From positions 8,120,501-8,184,500 of the forward strand of contig NC_090796.1 of the NCBI RefSeq assembly GCF_040054535.1: a DNA stretch of 64,000 nucleotides. Direction: 5' to 3'. How positions within the stretch are numbered: position 1 is the first letter of the stretch; every line of letters begins with the position of its first letter. The DNA is from Antennarius striatus. Taxonomy: Eukaryota; Chordata; Actinopteri; Lophiiformes; Antennariidae. Below the pieces are notes generated by a model. That model saw only the letters and a program-made list of their open reading frames with translations, did not search any database and was not told the DNA's origin. Of the stretch, positions 52,001 through 64,000 are shown piece by piece. Position numbers and translations under genes: made by a program.

Positions 52001-54249
52001 GAGAAGGCACAAAGAGAACCAGGCCAAAATCCAGGAACTCAACAACCAGATCCAGGCCCTCATGCAGATGAATGGAAAGTCAGATTCAGGAATGCAGCCT
52101 GTAACCTCAGAGGCCAATCAGAATCCAGCCTCTTCTCGTCGCTGCAAGCAGCTACCTGAAGCGAGCGCGGGGCAAAAGCCTCAGGCCTCGGTCAAGTCTG
52201 AGGTCACGGGCGACAAGCGGCCGTTCGCCTGTGACCAGTGTGGGCGTACCTACCGCCACGCAGGAAGTCTGGTAAACCACAGAAACTCCCATAAGACAGG
52301 TGAATATTGCTGCTCCATTTGTACAAACACATACTCCAATCAGCTCGCCATGAAGAACCACTTGCGAACCCACTTTGCATTTAAAAAGCATTCCTGCCAA
52401 AACTGTGGGAAAGGCTTTAGAGGAAAGAAGCAGCTTTCAGCCCATGTTTGTGCAGATCTCAGAAGAGATGCGACCAGAGGCAGGAGGGGCCTGAAATCTC
52501 GAGCCTCTAAATGTAAGGAATGTCTGCAGGTCTTTCTCTCTGTTGATCAGCTCACATCCCACATCTGTGACGGACCTGCAGGCAGCAGCGATGCGCAAAT
52601 AGACATGTGTTCAAACAAAGAGGAGCGACCTTTTACGTGCAACATATGTAATCGCAGCTACCGCCATGCAGGTTCACTCCTGAATCACAAAAACACCCAT
52701 AAGACGGGACATTTCAGCTGCACTTTCTGCTCAAAACCCTTCACCAACCCCATGGCTTTACGCAACCACACACGCATCCACACACAGAAGAAGAAGTACG
52801 TGTGTCTCACCTGTGGGAAGGCCTTCCGCCTCGCCAGCATCCTACACAACCATCAGAGGGTCCACAACCGGGTGACCAGTCACTTCAGCTGTCCTGCATG
52901 TGGAAAAGGCTTCCAAGGCAGGTCGGGCCTGAAGAGGCACCGCTGCCACCCGGGACAGGAGAACTCACTGAGAGCTGGAGTCCAGCCATCAGAAAGGGCA
53001 GACAAGTGCTTCATGTGAGTTTCTGCCTCAGTTTCAGTCGAGTAAGTCTGTACGTATCCAAAATGAACTTATTCTCGATGTATCTGTATCAGTTGGCAGA
53101 AAATGTTACATCGAACTGCAAAATATAAGTTTGAGAGAAGCACCAATAAGAAATATGCTAAAAAAGATCATGATCAACAATGTTTATTTATGTTATTTAT
53201 GTATGTAAGAACAAATACCATCATTGCTATGGAACGTATTAATTTCAGATCTTGTTATTCAATTATTATTTTATAATTTGTTCTAAATAAGACACTGTTG
53301 GGTGAAATAATTTCTGCAGAAGACTTGAATCAGGTGTTGAATATGAATGTATCCCTGCTGCAGGTGTGACCTGTGTGGGCGCTCTTACCGGCACGCCGGC
53401 TCTCTCCTCAACCATAAAAAGACGCACTCTGAAAACCTCCACCACTGCACCCTGTGTCTCCAGACATTTCCCGATCCCGTCACTCTGCAGATACACTCCC
53501 AGATGAGGCGTCACTGCTGCCCCGAGTGCGGTAAGACCTTTTGTCTGGTGTCACACCTGCAGAGCCACATGGATGTGCACTCCAAGGAGCGGTGCATGGT
53601 CTGCAGCCTCTGCCAGCAGATCTTTCCCAACACAGAAAGCTACCAGCAACACCAGGAGAGGCACCACAGGGCTCATGATACCTTTCAACACGGCGTGGAT
53701 GTACCTGTTAGTAAGAATATGTCCTGGGGACCTGAAATCCACCAGACTGTAGCGATGGACGGGATGCACAGGCAGGTTCCGCCACCTTTGTCTCACATTC
53801 CAGAGAGCATCGCTAATTCTCAGATCAACGAGTCGGCAGAAGAGAAAAGCCACGTCTGCGAGCACTGTGGCCGAACTTACCGTCACGCCGGCTCCCTCCT
53901 CAACCACAAGAACAGCCACAAGACGGGTTCTTTCTTCTGCTCCGTCTGCCAGAAGGAGTTCACCAATCTGATGGCGCTGAAGAACCATCGGCGCATTCAC
54001 ACGGAGCCCAAGCGCTACCAGTGTCTGGAGTGTGGGAAGGCGTTCCGCGTGTCCACCCAGCTCATATGTCACAGGCGAATCCACACCAAAGAGAAGCCCT
54101 TCGCCTGCCTGCTGTGTGACAAGAGCTTTTCCAGTAAATCCAACCTGCGGCATCATCAGAAAATGCACCAGAACACTCAGACCTATGACTCTTCTTTCAG
54201 CATTGATGCTAACTCCTTTATGGACTTGGACATGGGATCTTTCCTTTGA
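49031..54249 (+). CDS. znf646: Zinc finger protein 646
   Basis: Three coding exons, 49031-51615, 51941-53014 and 53364-54249, total 4545 nt, 1514 residues. They encode about 32 C2H2 or C2HC-like fingers, several divergent (ending HCC or H-x-C). Diagnostic for ZNF646 is the recurring finger with YRHAGSLxNHxxxH, linked not by TGEKP but by short KTG/QVG/ELG linkers to a partner finger ending ALKxHxRxH. Human ZNF646 (about 1830 residues) has the same PGSLVNHRRTHETG-type modules. Between clusters lie acidic, low-complexity spacers, for example SQEEEEEEDG and EEEDDDGD. Likely a nuclear DNA-binding regulator; targets are unknown. Both introns interrupt codons in phase 2. A MITE lies in the first coding intron. 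Confidence 0.93.
51643..51813. mobile_element. Palindromic MITE in the first coding intron of znf646
   Basis: Terminal inverted repeats of about 24-29 bp: left TATTTTCCGCACTATAAGAC (from 51648), right ending TTTATAGTGCGGAAAATACC. The outer 24 positions have two mismatches. The interior repeats degenerate ATAAGGCGCAC-type units. I recognise this GTATTTTCCGCACTATAAGG family as a common fish repeat. It fills over half of the 325-bp intron, leaving 27 bp to the donor side. Confidence 0.85.
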
Positions 54250-56600
54250 AGGAGGATTCCAGAGCTGTCCTGTCTCCTGTAAAATCCCTCTATCAGTAAT
54301 TGTAAAACAGTATTTTTTCAGAAAGTGCTCCTTTATCCTCCTTTTTGGAGACATGCACATTTAATTACAGACTTCCAGTCTTACCTCCACAAAAGATGGT
54401 GAAATCGCTGAATGATCTACAGAGGGATTATCAGTCAACTTCTCGTAAGGCCTGAATGTTTTTTTACATGATTACACAGGATTCCAGAAAACAGGGCAGG
54501 TGACAAAAATATTAGTCGCCTTTCACTCCTCATCAACAAAACCAAACAACCAAAGTGGATGTGGAAGTGCAGCCCAGTTTCCTCAAAGAATATCAACACC
54601 GGTAGCATGTTTTTGTGGGACGATGCTGTTGGAGAGCTCTACTCTTTCGCTCATGTAAAGTAATGTTCAGTGCCTCTGTTTGCTCATCTGGAAACAAAAA
54701 TACAAACTATATTTATCGCTGAAACTTTAACATTAGTTCTGTTAACATCGTCGAAGGACTGCTCGCAAGGCAAGACGAAAACCTCTGGATGCATCCAAAG
54801 CTCAGAGGCAAAGTGATTTACTGAAAGGAAGAAAATAGTCCTGCTAATAACGTTCTTTTTGAGTGACATTGTATGCTAAAACGGATGTATTTATTAATTT
54901 ATTGCTGTTATTTTCTGTGCATATTTTATTAGGAAAACTTTTCTAAATGTAAATGAAAAAGTAACATCTAAACTTATGTAGCCTTTACGGAACTCCACCG
55001 GTCGACTTGTATTTCCTTCGTAGTTCTAGCAGCAGGCAGGAATGAATGAGCCAAACTTCTGTGCAGCACTCAGGGTGAACCTTCAAAAGGAGCCTGATGT
55101 GTACAATATTGTAGATAATCAGTTTTAGGACTAAGCATATAGCATTTGCAATTGTACTAGTGCCATATCTATATCCATAATTTAACTCATCAATGTCATA
55201 GTTGTCACAGAAACATTCACCTCAGACCTAATCCATCTTGAATCTTTGAGATCATCAGTCACACTGAAGCGCCAGTGCCTGAAGTGTAAGTCAACTGTAG
55301 CAGTTTGATGTAACAGAATCTTCACTGGACTTGAAATGCTGTAAATCACAATGTTGATTTTTACATCCTCAGTTTGTTTCTTTTTAATTTTCATCTCAGA
55401 TTTGTGAATCTGTTCAACCACATGATTTTAATTTACTGGAACAGTGGGTTGGTATTTGTCTCCATGACTTGTCTTTCCTCACCAACGCTTCACGTGAATC
55501 AAATAGACGGACTGTATTCTCAGACAAATAAATGCCTCGTTTCTGACAAGCACAAGTATTCCTATAAACACCCCAGAGCTTTATGGGTTTACGTGGACCC
55601 ACCAGTCCATGAACCCCATTTGTTCTGGGATATTTGCAATGATCTCTGGGTTGTTTTATCTTTTTCTTTTTCTTTTTTGCCAAGTTCTTTAACGTGCCTG
55701 ATGTTCTTGAAGTAGTTTTTCACAAATCAGAAATGTAGCAACATTTATTTTAGAACAATCTAGATTTTCTTTATGCCTTATACATTACATTTCATGTACG
55801 AATATTTTTGGCACCGGTCAGATGTATGAAATACCTCATTGAAAGCCCTGCCTGGCAACTGCTACTTAACGCCTCATGCAGCTTAATTGTAGAGAAGACA
55901 CTGTAATAATAGAAACTCAGATAGTTATCAATAGATAATTAGAGTGGATGGAGCAATTTGCAGATGCTGCTTTCTTCATAGTGTGGTTGTTTCTGTTTTT
56001 GATTTTAGAATTATATTTGCACATTTTATAGATTAGAAACTTGTAGCGTATGGAGGACAGGAAGTCTATAATAATAACGATAATGCACCCAACCTGTTGT
56101 CGAGCCTCACCTCAGCTAGTTTGCAGGTTAGAATCTTTAAGCAATATGCTCCGAGTGTAGTTTCAATGCATCTCTTTAGTTTTATCTTGCCATTCTAATC
56201 AGATTCCGGTTTCTACGGACACCCACCTTGAAAGAGCATCATAACCACCGTTTTGTTCAGCTGTAAAGTCTTATGTGTAATGAATGTTTTTGATGATCCC
56301 ACTCTATTATTTTTTCGTTGCCATGGTGGCCTTCATCTTAAATGAGTCATGCACATACGAGCTTGTAAACTTTGTTCTCCCTTTTATCCCTTCGTGGCAC
56401 TTAAACACATTCCTATCCACTGTCATCGGACCCAGGCTCAGCCGGGTGTGTGATGTGTTCAATCTCAGAACCCTGTAAATATTAGAGCTGAAACAACATT
56501 TGGGTCTTCTTGCGTTCGTGGCAAATTTCTTTAGCTGAAATGTCAGATTAGCTGTTGTGGAATAAAAAAGCATCGACACATGTTCTGATTTATTGTATTT
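54250..56600 (+). other. znf646: Long 3' UTR of znf646
   Basis: AT-rich noncoding sequence after the TGA at 54247-54249. The best poly(A) signal is AATAAA at 56561-56566 (GTGGAATAAAAAAGC), giving a 3' UTR of about 2.3 kb. Short open frames here lack splice context or similarity. Confidence 0.5.
56561..56566 (+). promoter_or_regulatory. znf646: Candidate znf646 poly(A) signal
   Basis: AATAAA facing a minus-strand AATAAA about 300 bp downstream, consistent with a convergent 3' end pair. Confidence 0.5.
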
Positions 56601-56849
56601 TCAGTGCTCAAAAATGTTCCCTCACTATTTAATTCATATTTGGAAAACTTTTGTCAGTCTGAAATATTAATTTTTAAATATTTTATAGCCTTGTGTAGAA
56701 AATAAGAAAATTGATTGAATTTTATTGACTTGTAATTTCAAAAAGGTTTCATTTTGATATTCTTCCAAATGATACTGAATCTTTACACATCAGGGTGTTT
56801 GAGAAAAACATTTTTGTATTTTGCATATTAACGAGCTGTGCATTATTTT

Positions 56850-59485
56850 TTGGAAATTGTCAGTTTTATTGTGAAAATACATTTGTTACACAAAGCAGTT
56901 AATAAGTTTGCATTAAGTACAAAAAGCCAGTGCATTTACAGTACAGTATATACAGTTAGAAGAAGTAAGCTGGGAAATGAAGCAGAAAATATTAGTTATT
57001 GCTCAGTAATATAGAAGGCTGGCCTGGTGGACGTTTAACACAAATCTTCACATATGTCCCTTTTAAATCTGTGCTTGTCACTTGCAGTTTGTGTAAAACA
57101 ACATTGTAAGATACTTAAAAATAAATAATACAATCTGTATTTGAAATGAATTCTCTGCAATCAGATAACTTGGAAAAATGACCAGAAACAGTATCAGTCA
57201 CATTAAATGTCAGTAAGCACATTCTATGTGATGATTTGAATATTAAACATCTAGAGCTATTAAAAAAGTAAGAAATAACTACCCTCCCCCATATAGATCT
57301 GATTTAATCAATATAAAATTACAAAAACATCTAGACATATATTTTTTTCACCTCATTGTAGCTCTAAACAATAAGCTAGTATCCTTAGTGATAGTCGCTC
57401 CACCGAAAACACTGCAAGTGCCTTTTTTTTCACTGCGTTGCATTCCTTGCCACATTCCCACGTGTTAGCGGTTTGGTCTTGTGTGTCTAGTGTTTCAGAC
57501 GTCCTGTGCTACAAGTGCTGGGACAGTATGGTATGAATTCTGGGGTTGTGATGGAGAAAATCTACCTAAAGGCACTAAAACTGGAGCATTCAACAGACAA
57601 TATTGTAATGACCTGCAATACAGGGTCTGTGTTGGTCTTAGGGGACCCGTTAACAATGAACAAATACAGTTTGCCCCTCTAATGACACATTATTGTATGA
57701 TGCTACTACAAGAAATAGGTACATGGAGGTACTGGCAGGTTTGGAGGCTTGAATACATTTCACCTGTAAAAGTAACTACATTCAAATGGCCTTAATGTGC
57801 CTAACAGTATGACTTACTCACACGTGGATTTATTCTAAAAAGACTGTTGCGGTGAAGGACCAGCACATAAGACCCGATCTAACCCCGCCGAAGAGCAGAA
57901 AATCTAACTGCAGCTCAGCAGGTTACCATCTTACATTCATGGGAGTCTGAATTTGGACAGCGTCCACCTCTTTGAAGGAAAGCTCCTGGTTTTATCTTTC
58001 TGCTGAATGAAACATCTGCAAACTCAACGATCGCCACGATCAAAATGCGACTGAAGTGGAACACAAAGGAACAGAAATCTAGAGAATCTGAAGAATGACA
58101 CAAGTGATGTAACACTGCTACCATTCCTACAGAGGTGAGCGTTGGTTGTTGCAAGTCATACTCCCTGTTGGACCAACACCGAGCGTGAGAACTGAACACA
58201 TCTCTTCAGTCAACAGTCTTATAAATTAAAATGGTCCGATTCTGGTGGAGAGATAACCCTGCTGTCAGAGTATAGAGGTTCCTCAGTCCAGGTCCGAACC
58301 AGTCACTCCTGTTAATGGTTCTGTCACATCTGTTTCCAGAGGAAGATGAGGCTGTGGAACCATGACAACCATTCAGTTATCACATTACGTCATGTTATGA
58401 GCTGTTTATAACAAAAACCATATGACTAGAGTCTGGCCTCGATGGGCTAAATCTGTTATTTCTGGCTCAAACCTGCTGATATTTACTGGTTAGCATTCAA
58501 GTTTTATATCAATAAAACATGTGGATTGTCGATGACTTTATGATTGAAACCTGGATCCTAAGTTTTGACTTTATATTTGACTTTTTCATGCAATTGGCCA
58601 GACCTTTGTTAATATGACTAAGTGAAAACACCACTTACTGAAATGTTTAAGCTTGATAAAGTGGACCTGCAGTTTCCTCAATGGGTTCTGTGACAAAGAC
58701 ATAAAACAGCATTTTAGTCTGGAGGCCTTTTTCATAGTACAATGAAAAGCATTAAGGATAACATTAACATGAGCTCCGTTCAGTTTGTATCCCAGTAATC
58801 CGTCATAGCCGCCCAGCGTGCGCATTAAGTGGGGCCTCGAAACCCAAGCAGCGAACGCAGCTCACTCATTAATGTAATTGTTTGCACCAGTGCTCTGTGC
58901 ACTGCGACGTGTAAACGTTCCTTTGCAGAAAAAGAAGAGAGAAAAAAAAGCCCTGTGGTGCATCGCCCGAAATGAACTGATAAAATTTATGTTGTGTGCC
59001 GTTGTTTGATTGTGACACAGCTGCACAGCCGTTCCCCCAAAAAGAGGAAAGAACACAGCTTGATCACATTTAGGCCGACCAAGCATCGGCTAGAACCAGC
59101 GACATGACATGATTATTAAAGAACTGCTCAACCACAAAGAAATCTTCCCCCAATAACTCACCCCTATTACCTTTGGATGTCACATAAATAAGGTTTCTGC
59201 CCCAAAAAGCAAGAGAACTTCAAAACACTTGTAAAATATTGGGGAAACCCTTTCTTTTATGTGAGTCCAAAGCATGCAGTGTAAGAACCTAATAGATAAT
59301 GATGAATCTTTCTACCATCTATTTATCACCTCATTTAATTTGCAGGATGCAGAAAGGCTAAAAAATCACTTTGTGACCACGAAACACTTTTTTTTTTCTT
59401 TCTCATGCAGCATGTCTTGATTTGAGATAAGAAAGCAGTTTCACATCAACACATATCTACTCTGTCTTTTATCCCGGCTTTCAAG
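56850..59485 (-). other. Probable 3' UTR of the small membrane-protein gene
   Basis: No coding exon recognised on either strand. A 104-codon plus-strand open frame at 57481-57795 has no splice sites or family match and is judged to be chance. The interval is otherwise unremarkable noncoding sequence. Confidence 0.4.
56865..56870 (-). promoter_or_regulatory. Candidate poly(A) signal of the small membrane-protein gene
   Basis: Minus-strand AATAAA (plus-strand TTTATT) in the context CACAATAAAACTG. If used, the minus-strand gene has a 2.6-kb 3' UTR covering 56850-59485. Confidence 0.45.
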
Positions 59486-62400
59486 TTAAAGCATCTCACC
59501 ACGTAGAGGCAGCTTGTGTGACTTGTGCCGATGCACCATCACCCCGATAACCAATGCAGCACCGACCAGCACCACAGCCAGCACCGAGAAACTGGTGATG
59601 GCTGCCAGTTTCCACACATCAGGTGAGTCTTCCACAGATTTACCTGTTGGTCGTACAAAATGACCATAAACAAAGAAGATGCTGCATTGAAGTACATCAA
59701 GAATACTAACGTATGTCTGGATCATGCAAGGAGGTACTTTACATTCCCAGATTATGATTCTTACATGTATTGCATGATGGGGTCTTTGGATACTGCTTGC
59801 ACGATGCACACGGCACACAAACGTCCAAATCTGAGTTCCAAAACTCTGACTTTCCGCACTGACCTGGAAAAGGAAAAACACGAGATGTTGTCTGTGAGTC
59901 ACGTTAGTTTTAGTAAGTCAGACAAAGCCGAGCACAGCGGTTTTATTAATGAGACACTTTTCATTATAAAGTCAACATGCTTGCTTGTATGGAACATTTA
60001 AGAGACCAATCAGAGTTCTTTCAACTCTGGAATCAAAAGGAGACGATCAACCAAGTGTCTTGCAGGAGATGTTCAGCAGGAATCAGCTCATGCACTAAAC
60101 AAACACATTTTTTCTGTCTCGTTCTCATGTAACAAGACTGGGAAATTCCTCTGGTTAAGACTTCTGATGCAACTTGAATGCGTGACAGAGTTTTCCTTGG
60201 TAACTTGTGGTAACACAGACAGGCAGACAGCGTGTGAAGTGCAGCCTCTGTTAACAGAGTCCTTCCGCTGAATTGTTTTCTCTCTGTTTACATGCACAAC
60301 TTCCAGCGGATAAACGAATACGTCTGTGAGACAGAAGCCAACAGTGGTTGTAGCCCGGAGAGAAAATGTCTACCTCTGACGAAACAATGGAGGGCTTCAT
60401 CTCTTTTTATGGCAGCCAGACAGCTGAACATTTGCTTCCTAGGTGATAAGGAAGGAATTAACCTAAAGATGTGACACAGCTGGCACAGATAGCAAGCTGG
60501 GCATTGATGCTATTTCAGAGTTATAGTAGCATGTGTTTCCTTCTGCTTCCTGGCTTTGGTTAAAATGAGGTATTAATAACTCTGTGGTTCTTCTGTATAA
60601 AGTAGCTGGATGTTATGAAATTAAACTGAAAACACAACTCTCCAGAACATCACAACCTACAACCTGGGTTGAAACTATATGACAAATAATCCTATAGATA
60701 GCGGAACAAGGTGATGATATACACAAGGATTCCAATAATCTAAATTCTTCTTCCTTCTCAGCACCATGTGTGTATTTGTATAGACAAACGTAATTGAGTC
60801 AACATTTGTGTTGACTGAAATTCACCTGAAGGCCAGTTTGATGTAAACCGAAAGTAATCAAATGAATGTGTGTGGGAAACTGTGGCTTCTTCAATGACAT
60901 CAACAGGTAATGAAAACATCAAACAGACTGGCAAGAAAACTCCAAGAAGACTTGGGGTGTGGGGGGGGGGGTTGAATAGTTTTGTGATTATTTTTTGTTA
61001 AAACAAAAAGCTAATAATCATAGCTCTGAAATATAAGTCATGAGATAAAAAGTACATTTTTAGGTATGGAATGAGGCAGAAGTATAAAAGTAATAACGAG
61101 AAATTGTAAAATCAAGTACACATGATAGCAATTATCCTCCAGTAAATGTACTTGGAGTTATGTCTGCAAATAATGCGAATAACTAATAATTACCCATCAG
61201 CTGATTTTTCTATAAGTGATTGTTCAGCCAATAAAATCTGTTTTAATGTCTTAATTCTCAGTGTTTTTCTGAGAGGCAGTCGTTCAGCCTCAGGGAAAAG
61301 CAGAAAATATGACAGAAAAGTTCAAACTGCTTCATGTTAGACCTGTTTGGAGTTCTGCTCCACATCTGAATAATGTCACCTGTGGATCTGGCAGCGCAGT
61401 GTCTGAAGGAAGACTGATGATGTCATTGTGATGTCACTGGAGATTATCTGTGCTTGTGCCTCACATATTTTCACATAAAGCTCATGTTACATGTTAGTGG
61501 TATTTAGTTTGAGAGAGTTTGGCATCCTCGTTGACGCAGTGAAGGTTTAAATATGTACTTAAACTGCACCGTAAGAAACATGTGGTTCAGTGTTTTTGTA
61601 GCTTATGGTTAAAACTCGTATATGTCATGCTCTCTGGGGTGGATTTTGACTTTTAATGTATCTCTGCGGCCGTACACGTCTCTACGTGGTCACATTTCAC
61701 AGGTAATTATTTAACCAGCTGCAGTGAAAAGCACTTGCTAAAAATTCATGTTTGAGGCATTTTGACCTCTAACTCTGGAACCGTTGCAGCCACATGCTCA
61801 GGCCCCTGGAGACTTTCCGTCCTCCACAGCCAGCCCGCCGACAGAGCTGGTGTGACTCATTTTATAGTCATGGTCACAGTAACAATTTGTAAATCCTTGT
61901 GAGCATTTCACATGATGATTTCAGCTCTGCACCGTTCATCAGGCCCAGCTGGATTCAAAAGGTCAGGGGAAGGATGTGAACCTTGACTGCTGCTTGAACC
62001 ACACTGATACACTTACAAGCGGAATTTGTTATGCAAATCAGTGTTTGACAACCTGAAACTGATGTTTAAAATGATAAACTGGTTTATTATAACCTTTTTG
62101 GTTATGAATGAAATCCTTTTGTAATTTAGGAACCTTTTCTTTTATTTAACTGGTAATAATTCATGGCTTTTGACAAAAAGAAATCCAGCATATTTAGGTG
62201 GATTGGTACCCATTGGTTTCCATGATAGTAGGTATAATTTTAATGTGACTCTAAATTAAAATCAGGATCCACTTGTTTTGAATGATTAACTGTTACATAA
62301 CCAGTAACTGTGATTTATAGCTACAGGGTAGGACTGAATTTGGATCAGGTCTGATTGAACAAAAGTGTATTGTTGGTCCTTAACAGATGGATGAGCTTTT

Positions 62401-63290
62401 GTCTTGTAATTGTAAGCAGTAGAATCATTTGTTCTCAGGTTTCTCTAAAACCTAGGAACAAAAACAGCTTAAGAACATTTTTTGTATTCCTGACTATTAA
62501 ACTTTGGCAAATCTCAGCACCTTGCCTGACAAATGTTGTTTTTTGGGTGTGGGGTGCAGTGTTTTGTCATGAGATGGAAGGGGGTGGATCAGCAGCTGAT
62601 ATCCAGATGTGGAGTTGATTTCACATGGGAGAGGATCTAGATGGAAGCATGTTTCGAGTTTAGTATGTTAAAATGCATCTGGCAACTTAAAATCTGAGGC
62701 AATGCTCCAAACTCGTGTAATTATTCACGATGCTGTGTTTTCAGTGTAAACCAAGTCTAGTGTTCTCCACGGGGACGAGGTCCACAAACTTCCACAGACT
62801 GCGTGGATTCAAAAGCCCTTTTCTTTTGGAGTTGGTGTCCGAAAGAAGAAAGAAAAAAAGTGTCTCGTTGTGCAAAACGGACGCAGGCAGTGCGCCCTTT
62901 CCATGTGGCCTGTCCTTCTCCCTGGGGCACGGATGGATGGGGTGAAATAAGGCGATCGGAATGCGGAACCGGTGAGAAATGCAGCTGTTAAAGGAAGCGG
63001 CTTTGTAAGCAGACTCACTATCTGCCTCCATTATAGGGAGGCCAGACCACCAGACTGGTCCATGTTCTCAAAGACCAGGATCAACAACGAATGCGGATGA
63101 ATCAAAGTCAGAAATAAAAGGGAAAATAAATTCAGTCTCTTAATAAAACTCACTTTTTTTTTTTAAACTAACAGTCTGAATGTAAATATCAGATATTACT
63201 TAACTTACCTTTTTGAGCGCTCACAACATAAAAATTGGTTACAGCCGCTATGATAAGTCCGCACAGCGCGCAGAGAGCGCTTGAAGCCAT
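59486..63290 (-). CDS. Small single-pass type I membrane protein, unidentified
   Basis: Two exons join in frame: 63290-63209 (27 codons plus one base) and 59643-59486, giving 79 residues. Residues 1-25 form a signal peptide (MASSALCALCGLIIAAV, ending VVSAQ). A very short ectodomain (KGKSVEDSPDVWK) precedes a transmembrane helix, LAAITSFSVLAVVLVGAALV, with a small basic tail HRHKSHKLPLRGEML. Splice sites: donor AAG/GTAAGT on the minus strand and acceptor CCAACAG/G. The phase-1 junction would also admit extra extracellular exons in the 3.6-kb intron; I looked for cysteine-rich ones and found none. I cannot name a family. Two AP-1-like TGACTCA/TGAGTCA-type sites lie near 63393-63475, upstream of the start. 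Confidence 0.6.
59644..63208 (-). other. Intron of the small membrane-protein gene
   Basis: A 3.6-kb intron with a poly-G run at about 60960-60971 and no recognisable additional exon. An unseen phase-1 symmetrical exon encoding more ectodomain cannot be excluded. Confidence 0.4.
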
Positions 63291-64000
63291 GATGTCTGCG
63301 GGGAAAGAGCTGCTCGCTGTCGGCTACACAATTCCCGAAAGTTCATCTGATTAACAGTCCGTGCTGGGATTCAGCATGGAAAAGCGAGCATCAGAGTGAG
63401 TCACCCGGAGGAGTCTGCGCCTTGTTTTAATAGTGCACACACCCACGCTAACAGTTCTGCTCCTATGACTCATTTCCTATGTACTGTACTGCTAGGATTC
63501 TCTTGTGCGCACTCCCCGACGCACAGGAAACTCCTCTATCGCAGTACGCGGTTCCATTTGTTTCACTTTGGGAGAAAGTTTCGATTCAACTTCATCTGAT
63601 TTAAGAGATTCGATAACATGTAGATCATTTATTATTGGCCGCACCCTTCAGGTTCATCCCGACATTTTTTTTGTGTTGTTGTTGTTTTTTAACCAGAGTC
63701 TGTGTAGTCTGAATTTAATACCGCTCTCATTGTTATTACCACGCCTGGCGACGTCATTCCCTTCTCCCTTGCCAAAAAACACAAGTCTCTGGCATGAGTG
63801 AGGGTCCCATACACAGAGAGAGGAACTGAGGCGAAAACAGATGACTTTCACTACGCAAATCTGCTGTTGAAGCTCTTTAGATCGTGGGCTGAAAGTTAGA
63901 CATCTTTGATAAAGTGTGACGGTCTTTGGGAGATCTCACACTTGAAGTGCGTCCTTGCCGCAGGGTGGTGTTATTAGTGTCTGGGGCTGGGTGTAGCCTG
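63291..64000. promoter_or_regulatory. Upstream region of the small membrane-protein gene
   Basis: GC-richer sequence next to the minus-strand first exon. TGAGTCAC occurs near 63395 and GACTCAT near 63465 (AP-1-like half-palindromes). No start site, TATA box or other gene could be fixed by eye; the right end of the window holds nothing recognisable. Confidence 0.35.

Noticed and set aside
57481..57795. 104-codon cysteine-containing open frame on the plus strand
   Set aside because: It lies in the probable 3' UTR of the minus-strand gene, with no acceptor/donor pair or family resemblance.

Overview
The window is vertebrate nuclear DNA, most likely from a teleost fish. The genes are intron-rich with GT-AG junctions, and compact introns are filled with CA/GT, TA and GGA microsatellites. 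A fish-type LINE fragment and a short palindromic MITE are present. The proteins are fish-like versions of SHANK1, ZNF668 and ZNF646. No prokaryotic, organellar or viral genes are evident.

Layout, left to right: (1) 2161-21817, plus strand: almost all of shank1, a postsynaptic scaffold with SPN, ankyrin, SH3, PDZ, proline-rich and SAM regions. I traced 24 coding exons, and the joined frame stays open. The extreme N-terminal exon lies left of the window or was not found. (2) 27453-32208, plus: a nine-exon PACSIN/syndapin-family gene (F-BAR plus SH3) with a very short basic linker. (3) 32956-34010: a 5'-truncated LINE copy with a perfect 14-bp target-site duplication. (4) 34690-42981, plus: a 20-exon gene for a 766-residue protein with a proline-rich N-terminus, a four-cysteine zinc ribbon, a vWA domain with an intact metal site and a Sec23/24-like C-terminal half. 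It resembles the vWA part of circularly permutated Ras (cpRAS) proteins but shows no Ras motifs. (5) 44823-46784, minus: znf668, 18 C2H2 fingers plus an AT-hook. (6) 49031-54249, plus: znf646, about 32 fingers in three coding exons, with a MITE in its first coding intron. znf668 and znf646 are head to head, as in human 16p11.2. (7) 59486-63290, minus: a small single-pass membrane protein in a two-exon model, tail to tail with znf646.

The genes do not form one pathway. Shank1 and the PACSIN-like protein are both cortical/membrane scaffold types. The two zinc-finger genes probably share a bidirectional promoter region. The vWA/Sec23-like gene is the least explained locus. Other points of note are a 42-nt microexon in the shank1 ankyrin region that echoes the end of the preceding exon, a GC-AG intron, an exact 20-bp hairpin in a repeat-like block, and a CA microsatellite fused to a splice donor.

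All exon models come from reading splice consensus and protein similarity by eye from memory. No alignment or transcript data were available.
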